Below are positions 8,157 through 16,774 of a DNA stretch of 64,000 nt, piece by piece. Under the pieces are notes generated by a model. It was not told the origin of the DNA. It did not search any database and saw nothing but the letters and a program-made list of their open reading frames with translations. The first letter of the stretch is position 1. Every line of letters begins with the position of its first letter. Source of the stretch: UBA10649 sp965278965 (GTDB taxonomy: Bacteria > Actinomycetota > Actinomycetes > S36-B12); NCBI GenBank assembly GCA_965278965.1, contig OZ257127.1, positions 1,302,001 to 1,366,000 of the forward strand. The letters are read 5' to 3'. The position numbers and the translations under genes are program-made.

Positions 8157-9662
8157 TCACCACGGCAGGAACGGCCCGTCGGCCAAGGCACGACGGTCGA
8201 CCTTGCCGCGCACCGTGATCGGCAGGACGGCGTGCCGCATGATCGCGGCCGGGACGGCGTGCGGCGGGAGTCGTTCGGCGAGCACCCCGTGGACCTCGGC
8301 CAGGGTCACGTGCGAGTCGGGCGCCACCTCGACGTGCGCGATGAGCCGGGTGTTGCCGTCGGTCACGACGGGGACCGTGATCGCCGCGGTGACGCCGTCG
8401 ACGGTGAGCAGGACGGCGGTGACGTCGGCGGGGGCAGCGAGCTTGCCGCCGACCTTCACGACGTCGTCCATCCGGCCCTCGTGCCGGTACAGCCCGTCCG
8501 CGTCGAGCGACACGAGATCCCCGGACCGCCACCAGCGCCGTCCGTCGGCGTCGTCGTAGAACCGCGCGGCGGTCAGCTCCGGGTCGTCCAGGTAGCCGCT
8601 GGCGATCGCCCCGGCGACATGCACCTCCGCGACATCGTCGGCGCGTCCGTCGACCGGGACAAGCCGTACGTCATCCGGGAACACGACGTGTCCCAGCGGG
8701 AGGACCCCTTCAGCGGGAGTGTCAGCGAGGAGGAAGTCGTGCACGATCGCCCGGCCGGCCTCGCTGCTGGCCAGGTTGTGCACGATCAGGGTGTCGGGCC
8801 GGAGGATGGCCCGCAGGCCGCAGACATGCTCGTACCGCACAGCCTCGGAGCCGATGTTCACGCGGCGCACCGTCGGCAGGGGCACAGCGGAACCCGCAGG
8901 CAGCTGGCCCAGCAGCCGGCCGAGCTGCGCAGGGAGCGCCAACGCCGTCGGCCCGAACGCCGCCATCTCCCGCAGGAATGCGGGCAGTCCGAGCCGGGCG
9001 ACGTCGGCGACGTACACGCTGAACCCCGAGGCGACGTCGGCCAGGAGGTTCAGGCCCCACGCGGAGTCGAACGGCGTGATGATCGGCTCGCGCCGCGCAT
9101 CCCCGAGCTGCTGCTCGGCGAGCTCGTCGCGCGAACGCCACCGCTGCTCGAGCGCACGCCGCGGCAGCACGATCCCCTTGGGCTCCCCCGTCGACCCGGA
9201 CGAGAAGACGATGAGGGCCGGGTCCTCCGCCTCCGCCGCGGTCGGTTCCGGACCGGCCGCGACATCGACGACCTCCAGCGCCCGAGCGCCTGGGATGCCG
9301 TGGGCGCCGGCCGCGCCGGAGAGGTAGCACCCCGGGTCGCCGGCCCGCTCCATGAGCCGGCGGGCCAGGGCCGGCGACGCCGCGACGTCGACCGGGAAGA
9401 ACGGCACGCGACCGACGAGGCAGGCCAGCGCAGCGGTCGCGGACCCGACGGACCTGTCCACCAGCACCGGCACGAACGCCCCCGCGGGGGCATCGGCAAG
9501 GGCGGCCCGGCCCGCCGCGGCAGTCGCCTCGACGCGCGGCAACAGCGCGCCGAACGTGATCGACGACCGCCCGTCGGTGATCGCGACCCGATCTGGGTCA
9601 CGGGCAGCCCACTCGCGCAGGCCGTCCAACGACGACCGGCGGGCGGCGGTGCCCGGGGTCAC
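8157..9662 (-). CDS. Stand-alone AMP-forming adenylating enzyme (A-domain-like), copy 2
   Basis: 501-residue paralogue of the enzyme at 3936-5450, with the same layout: FSSGSTGEPKG (A3), WWRSGDL (A7), GRMDDVVKVGGK (A8) and RGKVDR (A10 lysine). Both end soon after A10, so no carrier protein is fused. GTG start at 9662, 7 bases after the stop of binding protein 2. The region around A5 differs slightly (LASSEAG here, LSSSEGG in copy 1), as expected if the two copies recognise related but not identical acids; this is speculative. Confidence 0.86.
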   Translation of the reverse strand: MTPGTAARRSSLDGLREWAARDPDRVAITDGRSSITFGALLPRVEATAAAGRAALADAPAGAFVPVLVDRSVGSATAALACLVGRVPFFPVDVAASPALARRLMERAGDPGCYLSGAAGAHGIPGARALEVVDVAAGPEPTAAEAEDPALIVFSSGSTGEPKGIVLPRRALEQRWRSRDELAEQQLGDARREPIITPFDSAWGLNLLADVASGFSVYVADVARLGLPAFLREMAAFGPTALALPAQLGRLLGQLPAGSAVPLPTVRRVNIGSEAVRYEHVCGLRAILRPDTLIVHNLASSEAGRAIVHDFLLADTPAEGVLPLGHVVFPDDVRLVPVDGRADDVAEVHVAGAIASGYLDDPELTAARFYDDADGRRWWRSGDLVSLDADGLYRHEGRMDDVVKVGGKLAAPADVTAVLLTVDGVTAAITVPVVTDGNTRLIAHVEVAPDSHVTLAEVHGVLAERLPPHAVPAAIMRHAVLPITVRGKVDRRALADGPFLPW

Positions 9663-9669
9663 GTCGCGG

Positions 9670-10743
9670 TCACGTCGTGCTCAGCGCCCGCTCGAGCGGG
9701 GCGGGGTCGGCGTAGGTCGCCGGGTCGAGCGGCGTGTCGGACTCCATGAGGTCGCCGATCTCGATCCAGGCGGCCTGGGCCGCTTGGACCACGTCCGTCG
9801 GGAGGTCCGCGGCGAAGGTCATCGACGGCGTCTTGCGGATCGCCTCGGGGGTCGACTTCAAGGTCTCGGCGATGGCGTTGACCACCTCGTCGTTGGTCTT
9901 GTAGTCCCCGGTCAGGTAGTCGCGGGTCGTGCGGGCGAGCGCCCGCACGAAGGCCTGACCGACCTCGGGGTGGTCCTCGCGCAGGTTCGGCCCGAGGAAG
10001 TACCCGACGCCGTACTCGCCGTCCTCGTAGCCGGCGACCTTCTTGTAGGAGCCGGTCGCGTCGAGGACGGTTGTGACCGGGGCATTGACCCAGGCCGCAT
10101 CGACGGCGCCGGCCTCGAGGGCCGCCTGCATGTCGGCGAGCGCGATCTGCTCGAACGTGACGTTGGCGAGCGTCTTGCCCACGGACTCCAGGTAGCGCTT
10201 GATAGGCACGACGTAGACGCCCGAAGGCCCGCTGATCGTGGCGATCTTCGTGACCTCCTTGGGCTCGCCGGTCGCCGGGTCGATCGGGACGTACAGCCCG
10301 TCCGCGGGGTTCTTCGTGGCCCCGGGGAAGACCATCTGGATGTCGGCGCCGGCACCGACGGCGTTCATGACGTTCGCCCCGATCCCGGAGGCGGCGACGT
10401 CGGTCTTGCCCTGCGCGAGCGCGGGCAGCGCGTCCGCCGAGACCATCTGGACCAGGTTGATCGTGAGGTTCTCCTTGGCGAACTCGCCGAGCTTGTCGGC
10501 CAGCAGGATCGTCGCGAACGTCTCCGCGGCGGTGCCCATCGTGACGGTCAGCGTCGTCGGCTCGGCCAGCGGCTGCGGCTCCAGGCCGCCGGCCGCAGAG
10601 GCCGCGCCGTCGGCGGAGGTGCCTGAGCATGCAGTCAGCGCGAGCGCGGCGAGCGCGACCACCGCGCCCGCGAGGACCCCGCGACGCGGCCGGGCATCGG
10701 GGCGGCGGACAGGGCGGTAGACGGCGTGCAGCGGTTCGGACAT
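9670..10743 (-). CDS. ABC-importer substrate-binding lipoprotein (NMT1/SsuA type), copy 2
   Basis: 357 residues with a long basic N-terminus and lipobox ALTAC. The mature part (GLEPQPLAEPTTLTVTMGTA, ALAQGKTDVAASG, GAVDAAWVNAPVTT) aligns end to end with binding protein 1. First gene of the seven-gene cluster; a TAGGGT hexamer 7 bases before the ATG predicts a leaderless transcript. No dedicated permease accompanies it, so it most likely feeds the same importer as copy 1. Confidence 0.88.
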   Translation of the reverse strand: MSEPLHAVYRPVRRPDARPRRGVLAGAVVALAALALTACSGTSADGAASAAGGLEPQPLAEPTTLTVTMGTAAETFATILLADKLGEFAKENLTINLVQMVSADALPALAQGKTDVAASGIGANVMNAVGAGADIQMVFPGATKNPADGLYVPIDPATGEPKEVTKIATISGPSGVYVVPIKRYLESVGKTLANVTFEQIALADMQAALEAGAVDAAWVNAPVTTVLDATGSYKKVAGYEDGEYGVGYFLGPNLREDHPEVGQAFVRALARTTRDYLTGDYKTNDEVVNAIAETLKSTPEAIRKTPSMTFAADLPTDVVQAAQAAWIEIGDLMESDTPLDPATYADPAPLERALSTT

Positions 10744-10750
10744 GGGACGA

Positions 10751-10756
10751 ACCCTA
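10751..10756 (-). promoter_or_regulatory. -10 element of binding protein 2 (cluster promoter)
   Basis: TAGGGT on the minus strand, 7 bases before the ATG at 10743; probable start of the importer/adenylase transcript. Confidence 0.5.
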
Positions 10757-10766
10757 GGGGGACGGC

Positions 10767-12272
10767 TCAGTCGTCGACCGGCGGGTCGAAGCGGCCCCCG
10801 CGGACGAAATGCCGGTCCAGCCAGGCGCCGACGGCATGCGCCGACGTGGGGTCTTCGACGTCAGGGTCCTTCCCGAGCAGCTCGCCGGCGTTGCGCAGCA
10901 ACGCCTGTCCCAGCGACGACACGCGCTGGCCGACGTGTGCCTTCTCGTGGTCGAGCAGCATCGAGGAGTCCGGGAGGTCGCCGACGGCGGCCTGGATGGC
11001 GCCCGGGTTCGGGACCCCAGGCTGGAACGGCAGCGCGGTGATCTCGGGTCGATCGGTTCGGGGCGTGTCACGAGTGAACACGTCGTGGATCGGGGTCGCC
11101 CACTCATCACGGCGGGTCAGCGGCCCGCCGAGACCGAGCGACTCCCGCAACGTCCGGGTCATCGACGTGTTCGAGTGCGTGCGGGTGATGACCGTGCCTC
11201 GTTCGACCAGCGGCGACACGACGATCGCCGGGATGCGCACGCCGAGACGGTCGAATGCGAACCCCTCCGCGCTGATGCGTCCGTCGGGGCTGACGGTCTC
11301 CGGTGGGGGGACGTGGTCGTAGCAGCCGCCGTGCTCGTCGAACATGACGACCAGCGCGGTCTCCTCCCACTGGGGACTATCGCGAACCGCCGCGTAGACC
11401 TGGGCGAGGAACTGCTCGGCGGCGCGGATGTCGGTCGGCGGGTGGTAGTCGTTGAGGTCGCCGAGAACGAGGTTCGGCTCGACCCAGGAGTAGGGCGGCA
11501 GCGTCCCGCCCGCCGCGTCGGCATAGAACGCGTCCAGGTCCGCGGTGTGGTCCCGCCACATCTTCAGGTGGTTGCCTCCGCCGAGGTTGATGGCTGCGAG
11601 CGGGACCCGCTGGCTCGGGTCGAAGTACGTCTTCCACGGAACCCCCGCCTTCGTGGCGCGGGCGAAGAGGTTGTCGTAGTTGAAGTCCCAGGCGAAGTCG
11701 TAGGAGATGCGGTTGTCCAGCAGGCCCCCACTGGTCCCGCAGTGGAAGAAGCTCCGGTTCGGCAGCGTGCACGTCGGGGCGTCGGCGAACCAGCGCGTGA
11801 ACACGGCGTACTCGGCCGCGAGGGCATTGATGACCGGTGCCGTCTCGGGCGTGAACATCCCCCCGACCGACTGCATCTGCTCGTCGGTCAGCGCAGTCCC
11901 GCGCTCCCACAGCCCGGTGTAGTAGAAGTCGAGCGCGAAGCCGTCCATGGTCGCGGGCTGGCCCGGCTCCGGCGCGTTGTACGGGGCGTCCATGTAGTCC
12001 GGGAAGATCCGGTACGGCGCCTTGCCTGCGTTGCTCGCGGGCACGTGGCGGCCGTACATCTGGACGTTGACCGCCGGGTACTCCTCGCCGGGGTCGGGGA
12101 TCGGGTCGGTGAAGTTCGCGGACGGACCCACCCGCACCGAACCGCCCGGGTAGGCCAGGTCGACCTCGCGTCCGACGAGGCTGTCCTCGGGCGGGATGTG
12201 CGGCAGGTATCCGAGCAACGAGTCGAACGACCGGTTCTCGAACATCACGACAACCCAGTTGCGCACCGGCAC
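10767..12272 (-). CDS. Phosphoesterase family protein (phospholipase C / AcpA-like)
   Basis: 501-residue member of the bacterial phospholipase C/acid phosphatase family. The N-terminal metal-site motif FENRSFDSLLGYL, the FHCGTSGG region and the later MFDEHGGCYDHVPPP metal-binding motif are all present. GTG start at 12272 was chosen because GGAAGGGG lies 7 bases upstream and the conserved fold starts at once (VPVRNWVVVMFEN). No signal peptide is visible, unlike many exported relatives, so it may be intracellular or exported by another route. Natural substrate unknown. Confidence 0.85.
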   Translation of the reverse strand: MPVRNWVVVMFENRSFDSLLGYLPHIPPEDSLVGREVDLAYPGGSVRVGPSANFTDPIPDPGEEYPAVNVQMYGRHVPASNAGKAPYRIFPDYMDAPYNAPEPGQPATMDGFALDFYYTGLWERGTALTDEQMQSVGGMFTPETAPVINALAAEYAVFTRWFADAPTCTLPNRSFFHCGTSGGLLDNRISYDFAWDFNYDNLFARATKAGVPWKTYFDPSQRVPLAAINLGGGNHLKMWRDHTADLDAFYADAAGGTLPPYSWVEPNLVLGDLNDYHPPTDIRAAEQFLAQVYAAVRDSPQWEETALVVMFDEHGGCYDHVPPPETVSPDGRISAEGFAFDRLGVRIPAIVVSPLVERGTVITRTHSNTSMTRTLRESLGLGGPLTRRDEWATPIHDVFTRDTPRTDRPEITALPFQPGVPNPGAIQAAVGDLPDSSMLLDHEKAHVGQRVSSLGQALLRNAGELLGKDPDVEDPTSAHAVGAWLDRHFVRGGRFDPPVDD

Positions 12273-12336
12273 CGTCAGTCCCCTTCCGCTCTCGGGCGAC
12301 CGTACACGCGGCGCGGCACGGCTCTTCGCTGCCGCG

Positions 12337-13320
12337 CTACGCGCGCGTCCCCGCCGTGGCTGCTCGTCGGTACCGGCGGGCGAGGGCGCCGAACGCCGCA
12401 GCGAGCTCGGGCGGTCCGATGACCTCGACGTCCGTGTCGAACCGCCCGAACGCGGTGGCGAGGGCCGTCCAGGACCACGACCCGAGCGCGACGCGGCAGC
12501 GGTTCGGGCCCTCGGGCTCGACGACGGCGTCCTCGACGAACTCAAGGACCCGGGCCGCCGGGAGATCGAGGATCACCTCTCCGCGGCATGCCCACCCCGC
12601 GACTCCCTGGAACGTGGCGGCGACGTAGGCCGCGACGTCTCCGCCGGGAAGATCGCGTCGGACGAAGCGCGGACCGTTGGGGGTGCGCGGGCTGATCCGG
12701 TCGGCTCGGAACGTGCGCCAGCCCTTGCGCCGCAGGTCCCAGCCGACGAGGTACCAGCGGCCTCCCCAGGCGACAAGGTGGTGCGCCTGCACCGAGCGCG
12801 GGGGCGCGGCGGCCTCACCCGCTACTGCCGCGGGAGCCGCGTAGTCGAAGCGCAGCACCTCACGCCGTGCGACCGCCGCGCTGATCGCCTCCAGGACCGC
12901 GCGGTCGGCCTGCGGCCTGGGCCGTTGGCTCGGGTGCTCGACCTGGTCGAAGTCGAGCGCGTCCACGCGGTGCCGCAATCGGGACGGCATCACCTGCCGG
13001 ATCGTGTTCAGCGCGCGGGTCGCGGCCTCCTCGATCCCCGCCCCCGTTCCCGAGGCGAGCGAGAGCGCGATCGCCAGGGCGACGGCCTGCTCGTCGTCGA
13101 GCAGGAGCGGCGGCATCGTCGTCCCGGCGCCGAGCCGATAGCCGCCGTCGGGGCCCTTCGTGGCGTCGACGAGGTAGCCGAGGTCGCGCAGCCGCTCGAC
13201 GTCACGTCTCACGGTGCGAGGGCTCACGCCCAGTCGCTCGGCCAGGAGGCTCCCGGGCCAGTCGCGGCGAGCCTGCAGGAGCGACAGCATCAGCAGGAGC
13301 CGTCCCGAGGTCGTCGCCAC
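12337..13320 (-). CDS. HTH/WYL-domain transcriptional regulator
   Basis: 327 residues. N-terminal DeoR/HTH_11 helix-turn-helix (LLAERLGVSPRTVRRDVERL) and a WYL-type ligand-sensing domain (HHLVAWGGRWYLVGWDL). GTG start at 13320 precedes the recognisable HTH; a longer frame exists upstream but has no family match. It is divergent from the VOC-family gene 95 bases away, an arrangement common for this regulator class, so that gene is the likely target. Confidence 0.87.
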   Translation of the reverse strand: MATTSGRLLLMLSLLQARRDWPGSLLAERLGVSPRTVRRDVERLRDLGYLVDATKGPDGGYRLGAGTTMPPLLLDDEQAVALAIALSLASGTGAGIEEAATRALNTIRQVMPSRLRHRVDALDFDQVEHPSQRPRPQADRAVLEAISAAVARREVLRFDYAAPAAVAGEAAAPPRSVQAHHLVAWGGRWYLVGWDLRRKGWRTFRADRISPRTPNGPRFVRRDLPGGDVAAYVAATFQGVAGWACRGEVILDLPAARVLEFVEDAVVEPEGPNRCRVALGSWSWTALATAFGRFDTDVEVIGPPELAAAFGALARRYRRAATAGTRA

Positions 13321-13415
13321 GTGACTCAGGGTGCCAGGAGTAGCGGACAGTTCCTGACCGCATCGTGCGCGAGGGTCGTCGAGCAACCACAACCGACACC
13401 GGAAGGACCCTCCCG

Positions 13416-13832
13416 ATGAGCATGGCAACCACCACCCACCTGAACTTCCGCGGCGACGCCCGAGCGGCGCTGGAGCTCTACCAGTCCGTCTTCGGCGGCC
13501 AGCTGACCGCGCTCACGTATGCGGACGCGCACAACGTCCAGGACCCCGCCCAGGCCGAGCAGCTCATGTGGGGACAGGTCGCGGCTGACAACGGGTTCCA
13601 CGTGATGGCGTACGACGTCCCGTCCGCTATGCCCTGGGACCAGGGCACGAACGCGTTCTTCGTGTCGGTCCGCTGCGACTCCGCCGACGAGATCACGGCC
13701 GCTTGGTCGAAGCTCGCCGTCGGCGGGACCGTCATCGTCGACCTGGCCCCGGCCGGCTGGAGCTCGCTGTACGGCATGGTCGCCGACCGGTTCGGTGTGG
13801 TGTGGGTCCTCGACGTGGCGCCCGCCGCCTGA
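13416..13832 (+). CDS. VOC/PhnB-like glyoxalase-superfamily protein
   Basis: 138 residues of the PhnB-like/3-demethylubiquinone methyltransferase-like VOC family: THLNFRGDARAALELYQSVFGG at the start is given here as THLNFRGDARAALELYQ; C-terminal part has WSSLYGMVADRFGVVW. Start ATG 13416 follows GGAAGGA. Substrate unknown; relatives are often annotated as antibiotic- or metabolite-binding proteins without proof. A strong terminator hairpin follows the stop. Confidence 0.85.
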   Translation: MSMATTTHLNFRGDARAALELYQSVFGGQLTALTYADAHNVQDPAQAEQLMWGQVAADNGFHVMAYDVPSAMPWDQGTNAFFVSVRCDSADEITAAWSKLAVGGTVIVDLAPAGWSSLYGMVADRFGVVWVLDVAPAA

Positions 13833-13837
13833 ACGAC

Positions 13838-13869
13838 GTGTGACCCCGGGCAGATGCCCGGGGTCACAC
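13838..13869 (+). terminator. Bidirectional hairpin terminator
   Basis: Perfect 15-base inverted repeat (13838-13852 and 13855-13869) separated by 2 bases, between the convergent ends of the VOC gene and the glycine-rich gene. No long T run follows, as is usual in GC-rich actinobacteria. Confidence 0.8.
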
Positions 13870-13880
13870 GAGGGATCGGG

Positions 13881-15092
13881 TCAGCTGCTCCAGACCGGGT
13901 ACAAGGTGTTGCTGCCCGAGACGAAGGTCGCCATGCCGGCCGGGATGAAGATCATCCGCACGCCATCGATCGTCTCGTCGATGACACCCCACGCCTTGTC
14001 GACCTGCGCCTGCGCACCGGCGACCGGGAACGACGCACTCGTCGACCAGCCGAGCAGCGTCGAGCCAGCCTTCACCGACGGTCCCGACGGCTTGCACTGG
14101 TCGGCAGAAGGAAGAGTCAGCCAGGAACCCGAAAGACCCGACGGGTTACCACCCGTGCAGGTCGCACCCGCGGACCCGGCTGCGAGGTGCATCGTCTCGG
14201 TCGTGGCAACAGGAGCGTTGCTGAGCGAACCGCTGCACGTGGTGTTGATGGTGACGCTTCCGTCTCCACCGGCTGAATGGGCAAGACCACCGTTGGTGCC
14301 GGGAGCGAACGCAGAGCTGCCGACGGCGTAGCTGCCGCCTGCGCCACCACCGGAGTTGACACCGCCGACCCACGCGCCGCCGCCACCACCGCCGTATCCC
14401 GCGCCACCACCTGCTGACCCGGTGCCGTCCTGGCTAGCGCCACCGGTGCTTCCCGTGCCACCGGACGAGCCGGAGCCGAAGCCTGCGTCCTGGCCGGCGC
14501 CACCGTTGACTGCGCCGCCTGGGTTCCCGCTGCTCTGCGGGCTAGCGCTCGCGCCGATACCTCCCGCGCCCCCTGCTCCTGCGGCCCCGCCCTTGCCGGC
14601 GGAGTCCGGACTTCCGGTCACAATCTGGCCATTGCCGCCGGCTGCCGTGTTCGCCGCAGCGCCGTTTCCACCAGCACTGTCGGCCCACCCGCCGCCACCG
14701 CCGCCACCGCCGGCAATGACCTGGGCCGTCGAGCCGTTGTAGACGCTCGTGAGACCGCCGCCGCCGCCGCCGGAGCCACCGCCGAAGGTGTTCGCGCCAG
14801 CACCGCCACCTGATCCGACATTGACGGTCAGGGCGTCGCCAGGAGTCACAGGGATCACCGCTGTGACCTGCGCACCGTGACCACCGAGCGCGCCGGGGCT
14901 TGCGTTTCCGCCGCCGCCTCCTCCTGCGCCCGTGGCAACGATGCACAGGCGCGTCACGCCGCTAGGCACGACGTATGACGAGGAACCGGGCGAGGTGAAA
15001 CTGGTAGTGGTCGCCCATGCCACCTGGGTCGTGAGTGAGGCTGACGCGACGACGCAGCCGGCCACCAAGACGGCCCTGATCGAGAGACGCAC
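13881..15092 (-). CDS. Secreted glycine-rich protein
   Basis: 403 residues. A signal peptide with probable cleavage after AWA is followed by a short motif YVVPSGVTRLCIVATGAGGGG and then about 200 residues dominated by Gly with Ala, Ser and Asn, without long charged segments. That motif (here VPSGVTRLCIVATG) is typical of the glycine-rich domain found in secreted actinobacterial proteins. The last 120 residues are a separate non-glycine-rich region with two Cys (CTGG and QCKP). GTG start has GAAGGGGA upstream. Function unknown; a wall or extracellular structural role is plausible. Confidence 0.8.
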   Translation of the reverse strand: MRLSIRAVLVAGCVVASASLTTQVAWATTTSFTSPGSSSYVVPSGVTRLCIVATGAGGGGGGNASPGALGGHGAQVTAVIPVTPGDALTVNVGSGGGAGANTFGGGSGGGGGGLTSVYNGSTAQVIAGGGGGGGGWADSAGGNGAAANTAAGGNGQIVTGSPDSAGKGGAAGAGGAGGIGASASPQSSGNPGGAVNGGAGQDAGFGSGSSGGTGSTGGASQDGTGSAGGGAGYGGGGGGAWVGGVNSGGGAGGSYAVGSSAFAPGTNGGLAHSAGGDGSVTINTTCSGSLSNAPVATTETMHLAAGSAGATCTGGNPSGLSGSWLTLPSADQCKPSGPSVKAGSTLLGWSTSASFPVAGAQAQVDKAWGVIDETIDGVRMIFIPAGMATFVSGSNTLYPVWSS

Positions 15093-15181
15093 GGTTTCCC
15101 CTTCGACTGACGTCGGCGGGCCGAGCGCCTCGCGGGGCTGAGATTAGACCAGCGGTCGAACGCACTGCGTTCAACCGCCCG

Positions 15182-15552
15182 TGGTGGAGGTGCCGGGAAT
15201 CGAACCCGGGTCCGAACAGGTCCCTCGCGTTCTTCTACGTGCGTAGCCGCGCTATCGCTTCTCGGCCCCCGCGCTTCGTGCGGCACTGCGCGGTGACGGC
15301 CCAGTCACTGTTTGGTTTTCCGCCCGCTCCCGTGACCGGAGCGATTGGTGAGTCCCCTAGCGACGCCAGACCCCGACTCGGGGACGCATCGGGCTGGCGG
15401 CTGAACTAGTGCCTACGCCGCGAGGGCGTAAGCGTCAGCAGTCTGCTTGTTATTGGCAGTTGTTGTTTCCCAAGGATTCTTAACGAGATCACCCTGGATT
15501 CTCGGCACGCTTCTCCGGTCAGAACATCTGCCCGTCGAAACCTGTCACCCCC
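15182..15552 (-). ncRNA. ssrA: Transfer-messenger RNA (tmRNA)
   Basis: Minus-strand RNA of about 371 bases that rescues stalled ribosomes with SmpB. The 5' acceptor strand GGGGGUG pairs with the 3' strand CACCUCC (including the G3-U pair recognised by alanyl-tRNA synthetase), followed by A and CCA at 15184-15182. The T-arm GGTTCGATTCC and the 5' GACAGGTTTCGAC block are present. The tag reading frame is at 15457-15413 and encodes ANNKQTADAYALAA then a stop, ending in the ALAA degron. smpB lies just upstream. Confidence 0.97.
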
Positions 15553-15569
15553 TGTTGAGTTGTCAACGC

Positions 15570-15581
15570 CCGGCTAGCCGG
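15570..15581. terminator. Short palindrome between smpB and ssrA
   Basis: Perfect 12-base palindrome CCGGCTAGCCGG in the 88-base smpB-ssrA spacer. It may end smpB transcription or be part of the ssrA promoter region (TTGACA occurs about 20 bases further toward ssrA). Assignment is weak. Confidence 0.3.
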
Positions 15582-15640
15582 ACCTTTCGATGGTACGCCC
15601 GGACTCCGACGAGGCCAAGCCACGCCGGCGCCGGAGTCCC

Positions 15641-16117
15641 CTAGTCTCGGCCCTTGGCCCGACGGCCGACCTCGCGGTCGACCTCGCGCTTGGACTCGCG
15701 CTCGGCGATCGCCTGCCGCTTGTCGTACGACTTGCGGCCGTGGGCGACCGCGATCTCGACCTTCGCGTAGCCGTCCTTGAAGTACAACGTCAGCGGCACG
15801 AGCGTGACGCCCGAGTCGGACACCCGGCCGGCCAGCCGCCGCAGCTCGTCGCGGCGAAGCAGGAGCTTCCGCGCCCGCCGGGGCTCATGGTTGGTCCACG
15901 TGCCCAGCGTGTACTCCGGGATGTGCACCCCCCGCAGCCAGGCCTCGCCGCCATCGATCGTCGCGTAGCCGTCGGTCAGCGACGCGCGCCCGGCCCGCAG
16001 CGACTTCACCTCGGTACCGGTCAGGACGAGGCCCGCCTCGAACACGTCGTCGATGGAGTAGTCGTGCCGGGCGCGCTTGTTCTGCGCTACCAGGGCGCGG
16101 CCCTTCTCCCGTGGCAT
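15641..16117 (-). CDS. smpB: SsrA-binding protein SmpB
   Basis: 158 residues of the expected length. Conserved N-terminal NKRARHDYSIDDVFEAGLVL, given here as ARHDYSIDDVFEAGL, then GTEVKSLRAGRASLTDGY and the basic C-terminal tail (KSYDKRQAIAERESKREV) that enters the ribosomal A-site. Essential partner of tmRNA, whose gene follows. ATG 16117 has GAGGAGG upstream. An 8-bp hairpin (16138-16158) in the 5' leader lies just before the ribosome binding site; TAGACT around 16167-16172 may be the -10. Confidence 0.96.
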   Translation of the reverse strand: MPREKGRALVAQNKRARHDYSIDDVFEAGLVLTGTEVKSLRAGRASLTDGYATIDGGEAWLRGVHIPEYTLGTWTNHEPRRARKLLLRRDELRRLAGRVSDSGVTLVPLTLYFKDGYAKVEIAVAHGRKSYDKRQAIAERESKREVDREVGRRAKGRD

Positions 16118-16320
16118 GGCTGACCTCCTCTCGTCTCGGCCCGAGCGGCCCTCGGGCCGGCCTAGCAGTCTACGAGACTCACGTCCGCAGGCCCGTGCGT
16201 CTCGGTGGGCTCACGAGTTCCGCACGATCACGCCGGCAGCACCGTCAGCGGCGTCCGGCACCCGCTGGACTTGTCACACTTGGATGTCCGCGAACGCCAG
16301 ACCACGAGACGAGTCCCGCA

Positions 16321-16722
16321 GTGCCTGCCCTCCGCCGCATCCTGTTCGTCGACGACGAACGCGACATCCGTGTCCTCGCCGAGATCTCCCTCACCCGGCT
16401 CGGCGGGTACGAGGTCGCTGTCGCCGCCTCCGGCGAGGAGGCGCTCGAGCGCCTTCAGGAGTTCCCGGCCGACATGGTCCTGCTCGACGTCACCATGCCC
16501 GGGCTCGACGGCCCGAGCACGCTGCACCGCATGAGACTGGACCCGGCGACCGCCCGCATCCCGGCGGCCTTCGTGACGTCCCGCCACCAGCCGCACGACC
16601 TACAGCGCTACCGGCTGCTGGGGATCGCCGGCGTGATCGCGAAGCCCTTCGACGCGATGACCCTCCCCTCGCAGGTGCAGAACATCTGGGACGGGGCCAC
16701 CCGGACCGCTGCGGCCGGCTGA
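16321..16722 (+). CDS. Single-domain response regulator
   Basis: 133-residue receiver domain without output domain. Acidic cluster VDDER near the start, phosphoacceptor Asp in LLDVTMPG and the conserved Lys in AKPFDA are present. GTG 16321 is the only start that keeps the first beta strand (LRRILFVDDE); its ribosome binding site is weak. No kinase is adjacent. It sits, with the methyltransferase, on the opposite strand between smpB and the ftsX side of an otherwise conserved block. Confidence 0.85.
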   Translation: MPALRRILFVDDERDIRVLAEISLTRLGGYEVAVAASGEEALERLQEFPADMVLLDVTMPGLDGPSTLHRMRLDPATARIPAAFVTSRHQPHDLQRYRLLGIAGVIAKPFDAMTLPSQVQNIWDGATRTAAAG

Positions 16723-16762
16723 CCGAACCTGCCGTAGCCGCGCGGGGATCGTCCCGCCGTGC

Positions 16763-16768
16763 CAGGGT
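16763..16768 (+). promoter_or_regulatory. Possible -10 of methyltransferase gene
   Basis: CAGGGT six bases before the ATG at 16775; same geometry as the leaderless promoters of the window but with C in place of the first T. Confidence 0.3.
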
Positions 16769-16774
16769 CGACCC

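Noticed and set aside
14350..14940. Repetitive DNA as a possible CRISPR or tandem-repeat array
   Set aside because: The repetition is codon-level and encodes Gly-rich protein; there are no regular repeats with unique spacers.
15093..15181. Possible integration site of a genomic island at the ssrA 3' end
   Set aside because: No integrase, no duplicated ssrA end and no composition shift were seen in the window.
15182..15230. tRNA-like T-arm and CCA end
   Set aside because: It is the 3' end of ssrA; no separate tRNA cloverleaf is present.
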